Source: Scleromatobacter sp038243995 (GTDB lineage Bacteria; Pseudomonadota; Gammaproteobacteria; Burkholderiales; Burkholderiaceae_C). Taken from it: DNA of 64,000 bases. Made by a program: the position numbers and the translations under genes. Below are positions 44,811 through 53,210 of the stretch, piece after piece. The notes under the pieces are model-generated. The model saw nothing but the letters and a program-made list of their open reading frames with translations. It did not search any database and was not told the DNA's origin. Position 1 is the stretch's first letter. Each line of letters opens with the position of its first letter. Where the stretch lies: positions 10,821 to 74,820 of the forward strand of contig JBBRTV010000027.1 in NCBI GenBank assembly GCA_038243995.1, read 5' to 3'.

Positions 44811-45149
44811 TTGCCACTACCGGCTCCGGTTTGAAGGTTCCGCATGCTATCCAGGCCATGCCTGTGCGTGCGCGCTTGTAAAGAAGCGACCGTTTGATCG
44901 CAATTGCGGACGAATGCCGACAAAAGCTGCAGGGACGCGCGATATAAATCGTTGAAAACGCTGCCGACACGGATGCCGGGAGCTGCTTTGGGGGATCGAG
45001 TATAGCAATGGCGTGTAAAGTTATCCCCCAAATGAGGGGGGCTTTACCGGGCCATTTGACGCTGGCTTTCCTTTCAAGTTCCAACCCGTTTCCGCGCAAC
45101 GGGCCCGCGTCGCCCGGTCGCCCGCCTCGCCCAACGTATCCTCCGCCCG
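44811..45149. other. 339-bp divergent M23 peptidase / tyrS region
   Basis: Less G+C-rich than its surroundings. It holds an inverted repeat at 45015-45047: GTAAAG with CTTTAC outside and CCCCC with GGGGG inside. A TATACT (minus strand) near 45000 could be a -10 box for the peptidase gene but has no -35 partner. No T-box-like leader for tyrS was seen. Confidence 0.5.
45015..45047. repeat. Two-part inverted repeat upstream of tyrS
   Basis: GTAAAG (45015-45020) / CTTTAC (45042-45047) and CCCCC (45025-45029) / GGGGG (45036-45040), total 11 pairs with a 6-base loop. Could be an operator or RNA hairpin. No T-run next to it. Confidence 0.6.
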
Positions 45150-46418
45150 ATGAATTCCACTTCGCAAGATTCCAGCCCCGCTGATTCCAGGCGCGAGGCC
45201 TCGCCCGCCTGGCCGGTCACCGACCGCGTCCACGAGGCGATGGCTGTCAGCCTGCGCGGCTGCGACGAGTTGCTGCCCACGGTCGACTGGTTGAAGAAGC
45301 TCGCCCGCTCTGAGGCGACCGGCACGCCGCTGCGCATCAAGCTCGGGCTCGATCCGACTGCGCCCGACATCCACGTCGGCCACACCGTGGTACTCAACAA
45401 GATGCGCCAGCTCCAGGATCTCGGTCACCAGGTGATCTTCCTGATCGGCGACTTCACCTCGCAGATCGGCGACCCGTCGGGCCGCAACTCGACGCGCCCG
45501 CCGCTCACCCGCGAGCAGATCGAGGCGAACGCGCAGACCTACTACGCCCAGGCGAGCATGGTGCTCGACCCCGCCAGGACGGAGATCCGCTACAACAGCG
45601 AGTGGAGCGATCCGCTCGGCGCGCGCGGCATGATCCAGCTCGCGGCCAAGTACACGGTCGCGCGGATGATGGAGCGCGACGACTTCGCCAAGCGCTTCGC
45701 GGCGCAGACTCCGATCAGCGTCCACGAATTCCTGTACCCGCTGATGCAGGGCTACGACTCGGTCGCGCTGAAGAGCGACCTGGAACTGGGCGGCACCGAC
45801 CAGAAGTTCAACCTGCTCGTCGGCCGCCACCTGCAGCAGGAGTACGGCCAGGAGCCCCAGTGCATCCTGACGATGCCGCTGCTGGAGGGGCTGGACGGCA
45901 TCGAGAAGATGTCGAAGTCGAAGAACAACTACATCGGCATCACCGAGCCCGCGAACACGATGTACGCGAAACTGCTCTCTATCAGCGATGTGCTGATGTG
46001 GAAGTACTTCACGCTGCTGAGTTTTCGTTCCGAGGCGGAGATCGCCGCGCTGCGGGCCGAGGTCGGGGCAGGGCGCAACCCGAAGGACGCCAAGGTGATG
46101 CTCGCCAAGGAAATCACGACGCGCTTCCATTCGGCCGCAGCGGCCGCGGCGGCGGAGGTCGACTTCCAGAACCGCGCGAAGGGCGGCATCCCGGACGACA
46201 TCCGCGAGCTGTCGCTGAGCGGCGCGCCCATGGGCATCGCCGCGTTGCTCAAGACGGCGGGCCTGGTCGAGTCCAACGGGGAAGGCAACCGGCTGATCGA
46301 TCAGGGCGGCGTGCGCATCGACAGCATCGTGATCAGCGACAAGGGGCTCAAGATCCAGCCCGGCACCTACGACTTCCAGGTCGGCAAGCGCAAGTTCGCG
46401 CGCGTGACGCTGTCCTGA
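45150..46418 (+). CDS. tyrS: Tyrosyl-tRNA synthetase
   Basis: A 422-residue class I synthetase. The HIGH motif reads HVGH (residues 75-78) and KMSKS is at 253-257. IFLIGDFTSQIGDPSGRN and YDSVALKSDLELGGTDQKFN are also present, and an S4 RNA-binding domain ends the protein (QGGVRIDS, FQVGKRKFARVTL). The ATG at 45150 gives the N-terminal length usual for this branch (betaproteobacterial TyrS2-type). AAA ATPase gene follows after 58 bases. Confidence 0.97.
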   Translation: MNSTSQDSSPADSRREASPAWPVTDRVHEAMAVSLRGCDELLPTVDWLKKLARSEATGTPLRIKLGLDPTAPDIHVGHTVVLNKMRQLQDLGHQVIFLIGDFTSQIGDPSGRNSTRPPLTREQIEANAQTYYAQASMVLDPARTEIRYNSEWSDPLGARGMIQLAAKYTVARMMERDDFAKRFAAQTPISVHEFLYPLMQGYDSVALKSDLELGGTDQKFNLLVGRHLQQEYGQEPQCILTMPLLEGLDGIEKMSKSKNNYIGITEPANTMYAKLLSISDVLMWKYFTLLSFRSEAEIAALRAEVGAGRNPKDAKVMLAKEITTRFHSAAAAAAAEVDFQNRAKGGIPDDIRELSLSGAPMGIAALLKTAGLVESNGEGNRLIDQGGVRIDSIVISDKGLKIQPGTYDFQVGKRKFARVTLS

Positions 46419-46476
46419 TCGCGCCCGGGCCGATCCCGCCCGCGAGGGGGGACGGCCGCCTCACTAAACTGCCGGC

Positions 46477-47397
46477 ATGACTACGCCCAATCCCCCGTTC
46501 GAGTCGCTGCTGCGGCGCGCCGACCACCTGCTCGCGCGTCTCGAGACCCTGCTGCCGGCGCCGCCCGGCCCGCCCGACTGGTCGGCCTCGATCGCCTTCC
46601 GCTATCGCCGGCGTTCCCACGGCGCGTTCGGCGCGAGCGCGAGCGGCGGCATTCTCGAACCCGTGCGGCACGTGGCTCCGATGGCGTTCGACGACCTGAA
46701 AGAGGTCGATGCCCAGAAGGAGCGCCTGCGTGCCAACACCGCGCAGTTCGTCGCCGGCCGCGCGGCCAACAACGTGTTGCTGACGGGCGCGCGCGGCACC
46801 GGCAAGAGCTCACTGATCAAGGCCTGCCTGCACGCATTCGCGCCGCGGGGGCTGCGGTTGATCGAGGTCGACAAGGCCGACCTGGTCGACCTGCCCGGGA
46901 TCGTCGACCAGATCGCCGCACGGCCCGAGCGCTTCATCGTCTACTGCGACGACCTGAGCTTCGACGAGGGCGAGCCCGGCTACAAGGCGCTCAAGTCCGT
47001 GCTCGACGGCTCGGTCTGCGCGGCATCCGACAACGTGCTGGTCTACGCGACGTCCAACCGGCGCCACCTGCTGCCCGAGACCATGAAGGAGAACCTTGCC
47101 GCGACCCACGACGAGGACGGCGAACTCCACCCCGGCGAGGCGATCGAGGAGAAGATCTCGCTCTCCGAGCGCTTCGGCCTGTGGATCAGCTTCTACCCGT
47201 TCAGCCAGCCGGAGTACCTGGCGATCGTGGGCCAGTGGCTGCGCCACTTCGGGCTCGCCGACGACCAGGTCGCCGCGCTGCGCGGGGATGCGCTGGTGTG
47301 GGCGATCGAGCGCGGCTCGCGTTCTGGCAGGGTCGCCTGGCAGTTCGCGCGCGACCGCGCAGGGCGGCTGGCCGACCCGTCGGGTGCCGGCGCATGA
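46477..47397 (+). CDS. AAA-type ATPase, DUF815 family
   Basis: A 306-residue P-loop ATPase. Walker A is LLTGARGTGKSSLIKA and Walker B is RFIVYCDDLSF; DNVLVYATSNRRHLLPE is a typical sensor 1 region and SLSERFGLWISFYPFSQPEYL is the DUF815 signature. The physiological role is not known. Its stop overlaps the ATG of a Nudix hydrolase gene (ATGA), a pairing seen in related bacteria. Confidence 0.92.
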   Translation: MTTPNPPFESLLRRADHLLARLETLLPAPPGPPDWSASIAFRYRRRSHGAFGASASGGILEPVRHVAPMAFDDLKEVDAQKERLRANTAQFVAGRAANNVLLTGARGTGKSSLIKACLHAFAPRGLRLIEVDKADLVDLPGIVDQIAARPERFIVYCDDLSFDEGEPGYKALKSVLDGSVCAASDNVLVYATSNRRHLLPETMKENLAATHDEDGELHPGEAIEEKISLSERFGLWISFYPFSQPEYLAIVGQWLRHFGLADDQVAALRGDALVWAIERGSRSGRVAWQFARDRAGRLADPSGAGA

Positions 47398-47882
47398 GCC
47401 CCCGGTCGAAGGCGGCCGAGACGGCCATCATCGAGTCGGCCGATGCGCCCTCGCATTACGGGGAGCGGCCGGTCACGGAGGTCGCGGTAGGCGTGCTGGT
47501 CGATAGCGGGAAGCGCTTCCTGCTCACATCGCGTCCCGCGGGCAAGGTGTACGCCGGCTATTGGGAGTTCCCGGGCGGCAAGCTCGAAGCCGGCGAGACC
47601 GTGGAGCAGGCGCTGCGACGCGAACTGCACGAGGAGATCGGCATCACCATCGGCCACGCGGCGCCGTGGCGGGTGCTGATGATGGACTACCCGCATGCCC
47701 GGGTGCGGCTCAACTTCTGCAAGGTGTTCGACTGGGCGGGCGAGTTCGAGATGCGCGAGGGCCAGCAGATGGCCTGGGAGACGTTGCCCGTGCGCAGCGC
47801 GCCGGTGCTGCCCGGCACGATCCCCGTGCTCGACTGGTTCGCGCAGGAGCGCGGATTCGACGGCGCGACCCACGTCGACTGA
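47394..47882 (+). CDS. Nudix hydrolase (MutT-like)
   Basis: A 162-residue protein with a full Nudix box: GGKLEAGETVEQ followed by RRELHEEIGI. Preceding RPAGKVYAGYWEFPGG matches MutT-type 8-oxo-dGTP diphosphatases. An N-terminal extension of about 25 residues is present. Overlaps the DUF815 gene by four bases, so they are co-translated. Role in nucleotide pool cleaning is the likely one; not certain from sequence. Confidence 0.9.
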   Translation: MSPRSKAAETAIIESADAPSHYGERPVTEVAVGVLVDSGKRFLLTSRPAGKVYAGYWEFPGGKLEAGETVEQALRRELHEEIGITIGHAAPWRVLMMDYPHARVRLNFCKVFDWAGEFEMREGQQMAWETLPVRSAPVLPGTIPVLDWFAQERGFDGATHVD

Positions 47883-47896
47883 CGGCTCCCGACGGG

Positions 47897-47920
47897 CAGG
47901 GCGGCGCCGGCGCCGCCCTG
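47897..47920. terminator. Perfect 24-bp palindrome between convergent genes
   Basis: CAGGGCGGCGCC directly followed by its reverse complement, with no spacer. It lies between the stops of two convergent genes, so it may act as a bidirectional hairpin stop. It lacks a T-run on either side, so intrinsic termination is uncertain. Confidence 0.5.
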
Positions 47921-47926
47921 CGGCGC

Positions 47927-49732
47927 TTACGGAGCGAGCGGGCGCTTGCCAGCCGCGCTGGCCGCGCCCGCCGCGACGGGCGGCGCGGGCGCCCAGACGT
48001 CCAGCGTGCCTGCGGCTGGGCCGTTGTTGGCCCCGACGACGAGCACCAGCGGATCGTTCTCCAGCACATACAGGAACGCGCCGTCCGTGGAGCGCACGCC
48101 GCCGCGCAGGTCGAGCGGCGCGGACGTGCCCTGAACCGCGATGACTGCATTCTCGGCGTAGGTGCTGGCGTCGTCGCGCGTCCAGGCCGCCCGGTAAGAA
48201 ACGTCGGTCAACTCGAGCGAGCCCGCCGCGCCGGTCGAGCTGGCGCCGAGGAAGCTGCCGCCCATGGGCAGGGCGTTGTCGGTGAGCCCCACGCCGAACA
48301 CCGTGCAGCCACACACTGCGTCGGTCTCGGCGCGCAGGTAGATCAGCGTGCCCAGCGACTGCGCCACGCGGAAATGGATCGTGTCGCCGCTGACCGCGTC
48401 CACGCCGGTGATGTCGCTGCCGGCGAAGCCGAGGGCGTAGCTGCGCAGCAGCGGCGTGGGGCAGGTTGCGACCGTGAAGATCTGCGTGGCCGCGGCGCAG
48501 TCGGTCAGCGTGGCGGCGCCGTCGAAGGCGAAACCGTCGATGGTGGTCGTGCTGGTGCCGCCGGTCGTCGCCATGCCGAACGCGGTGAACGGCAGCGTGC
48601 CGAGTTCGGCGGGCGTCGTCGCGAAAGTGCGTGCCGCGACGAAAGGGCGCGTGCCGCTGCCGAAATCGAAACCGCCGACCATGAGTTCGGCCGCCGTTGC
48701 GCGCAGGCTCGAGTTGCCGGAGATGACGTAGGTCGCGTCGTCCGTCGTCGTCAGCGCGCCGCTGCGGCTGAAGCCGGCACCCGCGACCGAGTAGGTGAGC
48801 GCATCGAGGTCGACCGCCAGCGTGTAGGTCTGTCCCGTGCCCGCAACCATCTGGTACGTGCCGCTGCGCAGGTCGACCGCGGTAGTGGTGGCCACAGCCG
48901 TCAGCGCGCCCACCAGGTTGTCGGACTTGACGCTGACCTCGCTCGTGATCAGGCCCCGCGCGGCGAAGGGCACGGTGACCGGGACGGTCAGCGAGAGGGC
49001 GCCGCCGGAGGGCAGGAGCGGCACGGCGAGCGGGAAACTCGTCTCGGCCGGGCAGGTTGCGCCCCCTGTGGCGACGCAGGTCAGCGGGCCGGCCACGATC
49101 TTGTCGGTGAGTTGGTTGGCGATCTTCACGCCGGTTTCGTCGCCAGTGCCGTTGTTGGCGACCGTCGCGATGAAATTCACCGTCGTTCCCGCGCCGACGG
49201 TGGTTGCCGACGCGACGTTCGAGACGTTGAGGGTGGAGCTGTGTGCCCGGGCTTCGGCGGTTGCCGTGTTGTTGGCGGTGACGCGGTCGGTCGCCGCGGT
49301 GACTGTCGTCGATTCGAAGATCGTCGCGTCGGTACCGGCGGTGACGACGCTCTGGATCGTCAGGGTGATCGAGGCGTCGACCGCAAGCTGCGTGAGCGAC
49401 ATCGAGGCGCCGATCAGCTTCGGACAGGCGGCCGTCGCCGACGCCGCGCATTTAACGGAGGTGATCGTCGAACTCGCATCGACGATGTCGCTGATCGTGA
49501 TCGCGTTCGCGATCGCCGGGCCGGCATTCGTGATGGTGACCGTCCAGGTGGCCGTCTGGCCGCCGGCGACGATGTCGGACGGTCCCGTGACGGCGACCAC
49601 GAGGTCGCTCGCCGTGGACGGGGGCGGCGGCGTCGGCGTGGGGGCGGTCGACCCACCGCCGCAGGCGGCGAGGGCGTCGAGCGCGATCGCCGCGCAAAGG
49701 ATCCGCACGCGGCGGAGCGACGGGGTGGTCAT
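47927..49732 (-). CDS. DUF11 repeat lipoprotein
   Basis: A 601-residue lipoprotein: signal peptide with lipobox LAAC at about residues 21-24, then GGGSTAPTPTPPPP spacer. Two Ig-like DUF11 (conserved repeat) domains follow, each with the pattern ATWTVTITNAGPA or VNFIATVANNGTGDETGV and a CAAS...ACP or CVATGGATCP disulfide pair. The C-terminal half (about 270-600) is Gly/Thr/Ala-rich beta sequence of unknown kind. Probably surface-exposed. No operon partners; divergent from hisI. Confidence 0.85.
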   Translation of the reverse strand: MTTPSLRRVRILCAAIALDALAACGGGSTAPTPTPPPPSTASDLVVAVTGPSDIVAGGQTATWTVTITNAGPAIANAITISDIVDASSTITSVKCAASATAACPKLIGASMSLTQLAVDASITLTIQSVVTAGTDATIFESTTVTAATDRVTANNTATAEARAHSSTLNVSNVASATTVGAGTTVNFIATVANNGTGDETGVKIANQLTDKIVAGPLTCVATGGATCPAETSFPLAVPLLPSGGALSLTVPVTVPFAARGLITSEVSVKSDNLVGALTAVATTTAVDLRSGTYQMVAGTGQTYTLAVDLDALTYSVAGAGFSRSGALTTTDDATYVISGNSSLRATAAELMVGGFDFGSGTRPFVAARTFATTPAELGTLPFTAFGMATTGGTSTTTIDGFAFDGAATLTDCAAATQIFTVATCPTPLLRSYALGFAGSDITGVDAVSGDTIHFRVAQSLGTLIYLRAETDAVCGCTVFGVGLTDNALPMGGSFLGASSTGAAGSLELTDVSYRAAWTRDDASTYAENAVIAVQGTSAPLDLRGGVRSTDGAFLYVLENDPLVLVVGANNGPAAGTLDVWAPAPPVAAGAASAAGKRPLAP

Positions 49733-49950
49733 GGTCGAACTCCCTCTTGTTCAGGTGAGCCGCGCTATGCGAGGCGGTGCGGATTGCGTAAGCCGCCGCC
49801 GAAGGCGTCGCGGTGGCGGATCGCTCCGGTTCTTTGGCTGCGATTCTAGTGGCCGGGATCGGGCGTTTTCGCAGGGGCCAGATGTAAACGTGAGTCGATA
49901 TCGAGGCAGGCGCGAGGGTTCTCCCGGGTGTCGTTCGCTACACTGCGATC

Positions 49951-50340
49951 ATGACTTGGCTTGATGACATCAAATGGGATCGCGACGGCCTCGTGCCGGT
50001 CATCGCGCAGGAACGCGGGAGCGGCGACGTGCTCATGTTCGCGTGGATGAATCGCGAGGCGCTCGCACGCACCGCGGAGTCGCAGCGCGCGGTGTACTGG
50101 AGCCGTTCGCGCCAGAAGCTGTGGGCCAAGGGCGAGGAGTCCGGCCACGCCCAGCAGGTGCACCAGATCCGGCTCGACTGCGACAACGACGTCGTGCTGC
50201 TCGAGGTCACCCAGCTCGGCCACCATCCCGGCATCGCGTGCCATACCGGCCGCCACAGCTGCTTCTTCCAGAAGCTCGAGCAAGGCGCGTGGACGGCGGT
50301 CGAGCCGGTGCTGAAGGATCCGGAGACGATCTACCGATGA
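49951..50340 (+). CDS. hisI: Phosphoribosyl-AMP cyclohydrolase
   Basis: A 129-residue enzyme for the third step of histidine synthesis. MFAWMNREAL, YWSRSRQKLWAKGEESGH, and the zinc/magnesium site IRLDCDNDVVLL with GIACHTGRHSCFF are all intact. It overlaps hisE by four bases (ATGA). The other his genes expected upstream are absent; here the run begins at hisI behind an unrelated divergent gene. Confidence 0.97.
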   Translation: MTWLDDIKWDRDGLVPVIAQERGSGDVLMFAWMNREALARTAESQRAVYWSRSRQKLWAKGEESGHAQQVHQIRLDCDNDVVLLEVTQLGHHPGIACHTGRHSCFFQKLEQGAWTAVEPVLKDPETIYR

Positions 50341-50729
50341 CACAGGCCCACCCCCCGCCCGAACGAATACCGATGAACGGCAATGACACCCTGGCGCGCC
50401 TTGCGGCCGTGCTCGAATCGCGCAAGCCCGCGAACGGCGGCGACCCGGCGACCAGCTATGTCGCACGCCTGTTCGACAAGGGCACCGACGCGATCCTCAA
50501 GAAGATCGGCGAGGAAGCCACCGAGGCCGTGATGGCGGCCAAGGACGGCGACGCCAGGAAGATCGTCTACGAAGTGGCCGACCTGTGGTTCCACTCGATG
50601 GTCGCGCTCAGCCATTTCGGCCTGTCGCCCGCCGACGTGCTGGCGGAGCTCGAGCGTCGCGAAGGGCTGTCGGGCCTCGAGGAGTTCGCGTTGCGCAAGT
50701 CGCAGCAGCGCGACGCCGAGTCGAAGTGA
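50337..50729 (+). CDS. hisE: Phosphoribosyl-ATP pyrophosphatase
   Basis: A 130-residue enzyme for the second step of histidine synthesis, an all-alpha MazG-like fold. Key parts are SYVARLFDKGTDAILKKIGEEATE and VYEVADLWFHSMV. The ATG at 50337 overlaps the hisI stop; a second in-frame ATG at 50373 (MNGNDTLARL) is where family homology begins and could be the true start, giving 118 residues. Confidence 0.95.
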   Translation: MTQAHPPPERIPMNGNDTLARLAAVLESRKPANGGDPATSYVARLFDKGTDAILKKIGEEATEAVMAAKDGDARKIVYEVADLWFHSMVALSHFGLSPADVLAELERREGLSGLEEFALRKSQQRDAESK

Positions 50730-50745
50730 ACTGCAGGAGCCGGCC

Positions 50746-51108
50746 ATGACCCTGGAAATCCCGTCCGAACCGAACCCCTGCCTGCAGGATGAGCCGCGCA
50801 CGCTCACCCACGTCCTCTACGGGCTCCATACGCTCACGTGGTTCTCCGGCGGCATCTTCTCGGTGATCGCCATCATCGTGAACATGATCAAGTTCGCCGA
50901 CCTGCCCGACGATTTCTACCGCAGCCACTGGCGCTGGCAGGCGCGCACGTTCTGGTTCGCGCTCGTCGCGTTCGTGCTCACGACGCCGCTGTGGTTCCTG
51001 TTCGTGCTGCCCGGCTGGATCGCCTGGACGATCGTCGGGCTGTGGTACCTGTACAGGTGCCTGCGCGGCTGGATCAATTTCAACGACGGCCGCGCGATGC
51101 CCGCCTGA
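50746..51108 (+). CDS. Small membrane protein, DUF4870-like
   Basis: A 120-residue protein with about three membrane spans (LHTLTWFSGGIFSVIAIIVNM, FWFALVAFVLTTPLWFLFVL, WIAWTIVGLWYLYRCLRG). The short charged part YRSHWRWQARTF between them is typical of this family near hisE and HIT genes in betaproteobacteria. Function unknown. It lies 16 bases after hisE and 22 bases before the HIT gene. Confidence 0.85.
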   Translation: MTLEIPSEPNPCLQDEPRTLTHVLYGLHTLTWFSGGIFSVIAIIVNMIKFADLPDDFYRSHWRWQARTFWFALVAFVLTTPLWFLFVLPGWIAWTIVGLWYLYRCLRGWINFNDGRAMPA

Positions 51109-51130
51109 GCGCGAGAACGGAACCAATCCC

Positions 51131-51478
51131 ATGAGTCACGATCCCAACTGCCTCTTCTGCAAGATCGTCGCCGGCACCATCCCGTCCCGCAAGGCGCACG
51201 AGGACGACGAAATCCTCGCCTTCCACGACATCGCGCCCTGGGCGCCGGTGCACCTGCTGCTCATTCCCAAGCGCCACATCGCGTCGATGGCCGACGTGGT
51301 CGAGTCCGACAGCGGCGTGCTGGGGCGCATGATGGCGATGGCGCCGAAGCTGATGCTCGACAACGGCGCGATGAACGGCTTCCGCATCGTGGTCAACACC
51401 GGGGTCGACGGCGGCCAGGAAGTGCCCCACCTGCACCTGCACGCGATCGGCGGACCGCGCCCGTGGGCCAAGGGGTGA
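51131..51478 (+). CDS. HIT family protein (HinT-like)
   Basis: A 115-residue histidine triad nucleotide hydrolase. The C-terminal triad HLHLHAIGG is present, as are the N-terminal CLFCKIVAGTIPSRK and the loop FHDIAPWAPVHLLLIPKRHI. HinT-like enzymes hydrolyse AMP-lysine and related phosphoramidates. Located between the histidine and Tat genes, its normal position in Burkholderiales. Confidence 0.94.
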   Translation: MSHDPNCLFCKIVAGTIPSRKAHEDDEILAFHDIAPWAPVHLLLIPKRHIASMADVVESDSGVLGRMMAMAPKLMLDNGAMNGFRIVVNTGVDGGQEVPHLHLHAIGGPRPWAKG

Positions 51479-51551
51479 ATTGACGCGCGGCAAGCGCCGT
51501 GCGACCCCCGTCACCTTAGAATGGCAGGAGTTCCTGCCTTGGAGAATAGTT

Positions 51552-51788
51552 ATGGGATCGTTCAGCATCTGGCATTGGCTGATCGTGTTGTTGGTGGTCG
51601 TGCTGATCTTCGGCACCAAGAAGCTGAAGAACATCGGCAGCGACCTCGGCTCCGCGGTCAAGGGTTTCAAGGACGGCGTGCGCGACGGCACCACCGGCGA
51701 CGTACCTCCGGTACCGCCGCAGCAAGTGCCGGGCACGCCCCCGCGCGACGCGAACACCGTCGATGTCGAGACGAAGACCCGTCCTTGA
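51552..51788 (+). CDS. tatA: Sec-independent translocase subunit TatA
   Basis: A 78-residue TatA. One N-terminal span (SIWHWLIVLLVVVLIFGTKKL) is followed by the amphipathic helix LKNIGSDLGSAVKGFKDGV and a Pro-rich tail. GGAGAATAGTT precedes the ATG. TatA forms the pore for folded proteins; the twin-arginine Mo enzyme and probably PetA in this window are its clients. Confidence 0.96.
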   Translation: MGSFSIWHWLIVLLVVVLIFGTKKLKNIGSDLGSAVKGFKDGVRDGTTGDVPPVPPQQVPGTPPRDANTVDVETKTRP

Positions 51789-51843
51789 GATGGCGGCCCC
51801 CCGTTCGTCTCGCGGGCTCGCCCGATCCATTCGCTGACCCCGC

Positions 51844-52353
51844 ATGATCGATTTCGGTTTCGACAAACTCGCGCTGATCGGCGCGGTGGCGCTCATCGTC
51901 ATCGGGCCCGAGAAGCTGCCGCGCGTGGCACGCACCGTGGGCACCCTGCTCGGCAAGGCGCAACGTTATGTGGCCGACGTCAAGGCCGAGGTCAACCGCT
52001 CGATCGAGCTCGAGGAGCTTCAGAAGGTGAAGTCCCAGTTCGAGACGGCGGCGCGCGACGTCCAGCAGACCGTGAACAAGGAGTTCAACGAAGCGCGCAC
52101 CGGCGTCGAGAACAGCCTGTCGCCGCCGGCCGGCGCGCTGGCCACCGACGAACAGGCGATGACCGCGCGGGGCGCCGACGCCTGGCACGGCCACGCGAGC
52201 GCGGCCTACAAGGCCCCGAAGAAGAACTGGCGCCTGAAGCGCTCGGCCGTTCCGGCCTGGTACAAGCAGCGGGCGGGCGTGCGCATGCATGCGCAATCGG
52301 GCGCCGCCCGCGTCGCCCGCTTCCGTCCGCGGCGCAGCGGGGGCGCGATTTGA
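51844..52353 (+). CDS. tatB: Sec-independent translocase subunit TatB
   Basis: A 169-residue TatB: start MIDFGFDKLALIGAVALIVIG with the Glu/Pro motif GPEKLPRVARTVG, then a long amphipathic helix and coiled coil (VKAEVNRSIELEELQKVKSQ). The C-terminal 60 residues are variable and strongly basic (KKNWRLKRSAVPAWYKQR, FRPRRS). TatB together with TatC binds the signal peptide. 56 bases separate it from tatA. Confidence 0.96.
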   Translation: MIDFGFDKLALIGAVALIVIGPEKLPRVARTVGTLLGKAQRYVADVKAEVNRSIELEELQKVKSQFETAARDVQQTVNKEFNEARTGVENSLSPPAGALATDEQAMTARGADAWHGHASAAYKAPKKNWRLKRSAVPAWYKQRAGVRMHAQSGAARVARFRPRRSGGAI

Positions 52354-52403
52354 CGGCCGGCCCGGCGTCCGTGTCGCGCGCCCTTCCCGAAAGCCGCTGA
52401 ACC

Positions 52404-53177
52404 ATGGCGATTCCCGACGAGCTCGACGGCACCGAGCAGCCCTTTGTCGCGCATCTGGTCGAGTTGCGCGATCGCCTCGTGCGTGCGCTGATCGCGGTCG
52501 GCATCGTGTTCGGCATCCTGTCGTTCTTTCCCGGCCCCTCCGCGCTGTACGACCTGCTCGCCCGGCCGCTGGTCGCCCAGTTGCCGGCGGGCGCGCACCT
52601 GATCGCGACCAACGTGATCTCGCCGTTCCTGGTGCCGCTCAAGATCACGCTGCTGGCCTCGTTCCTGTGCGCACTGCCCTACGTGCTCTACCAGATCTGG
52701 GCGTTCGTCGCGCCCGGGCTCTACAACCACGAGAAGCGCCTGATCCTGCCGCTGGTGGTGTCGAGCACCGTGCTGTTCCTCGCCGGGGTCGCGTTCTGCT
52801 ACTTCTTCGTGTTCGGCAAGGTGTTCCACTTCATCCAGAGCTTCGCGCCCAAGAGCATCACCGCCGCGCCTGACATCGAGGCCTACCTCGGCTTCGTGCT
52901 GACGATGTTCCTCGCGTTCGGCGCCACCTTCGAGGTGCCGATCGTCGTCGTCGTGCTGGCGCGGCTGGGCGTGGTCAGCGTCGAGAAGATGAAGTCCTTC
53001 CGCGGCTACTTCATCGTCATCGCGTTCATCGTGGCGGCGGTCATCACGCCGCCCGACATCGTCTCGCAACTCTCGCTCGCGATCCCGATGTGCCTGCTCT
53101 ACGAGGTCGGACTCTGGGCCGCCCACCTCACGGTCAAGCCCAAGCGGCCCGAAGACGCGGACGCGGCGACGACCTGA
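52404..53177 (+). CDS. tatC: Sec-independent translocase subunit TatC
   Basis: A 257-residue TatC with six membrane spans. N-terminal QPFVAHLVELRDRLVRALIAVG, YQIWAFVAPGLYNHEKR, and the conserved FGATFEVPIVV are typical. It is the receptor of the Tat system. Its gene ends the tatABC run; the HtrA protease gene is convergent, 34 bases away. Confidence 0.97.
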   Translation: MAIPDELDGTEQPFVAHLVELRDRLVRALIAVGIVFGILSFFPGPSALYDLLARPLVAQLPAGAHLIATNVISPFLVPLKITLLASFLCALPYVLYQIWAFVAPGLYNHEKRLILPLVVSSTVLFLAGVAFCYFFVFGKVFHFIQSFAPKSITAAPDIEAYLGFVLTMFLAFGATFEVPIVVVVLARLGVVSVEKMKSFRGYFIVIAFIVAAVITPPDIVSQLSLAIPMCLLYEVGLWAAHLTVKPKRPEDADAATT

Positions 53178-53210
53178 CGCGGTCGCGGGCGATCCGGCGC
53201 CGCGTCCGCG

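Noticed and set aside
44990..45010. TATACT on the minus strand as a promoter of the M23 peptidase gene
   Set aside because: No -35 partner at 16-18 bases, so not listed as a promoter.
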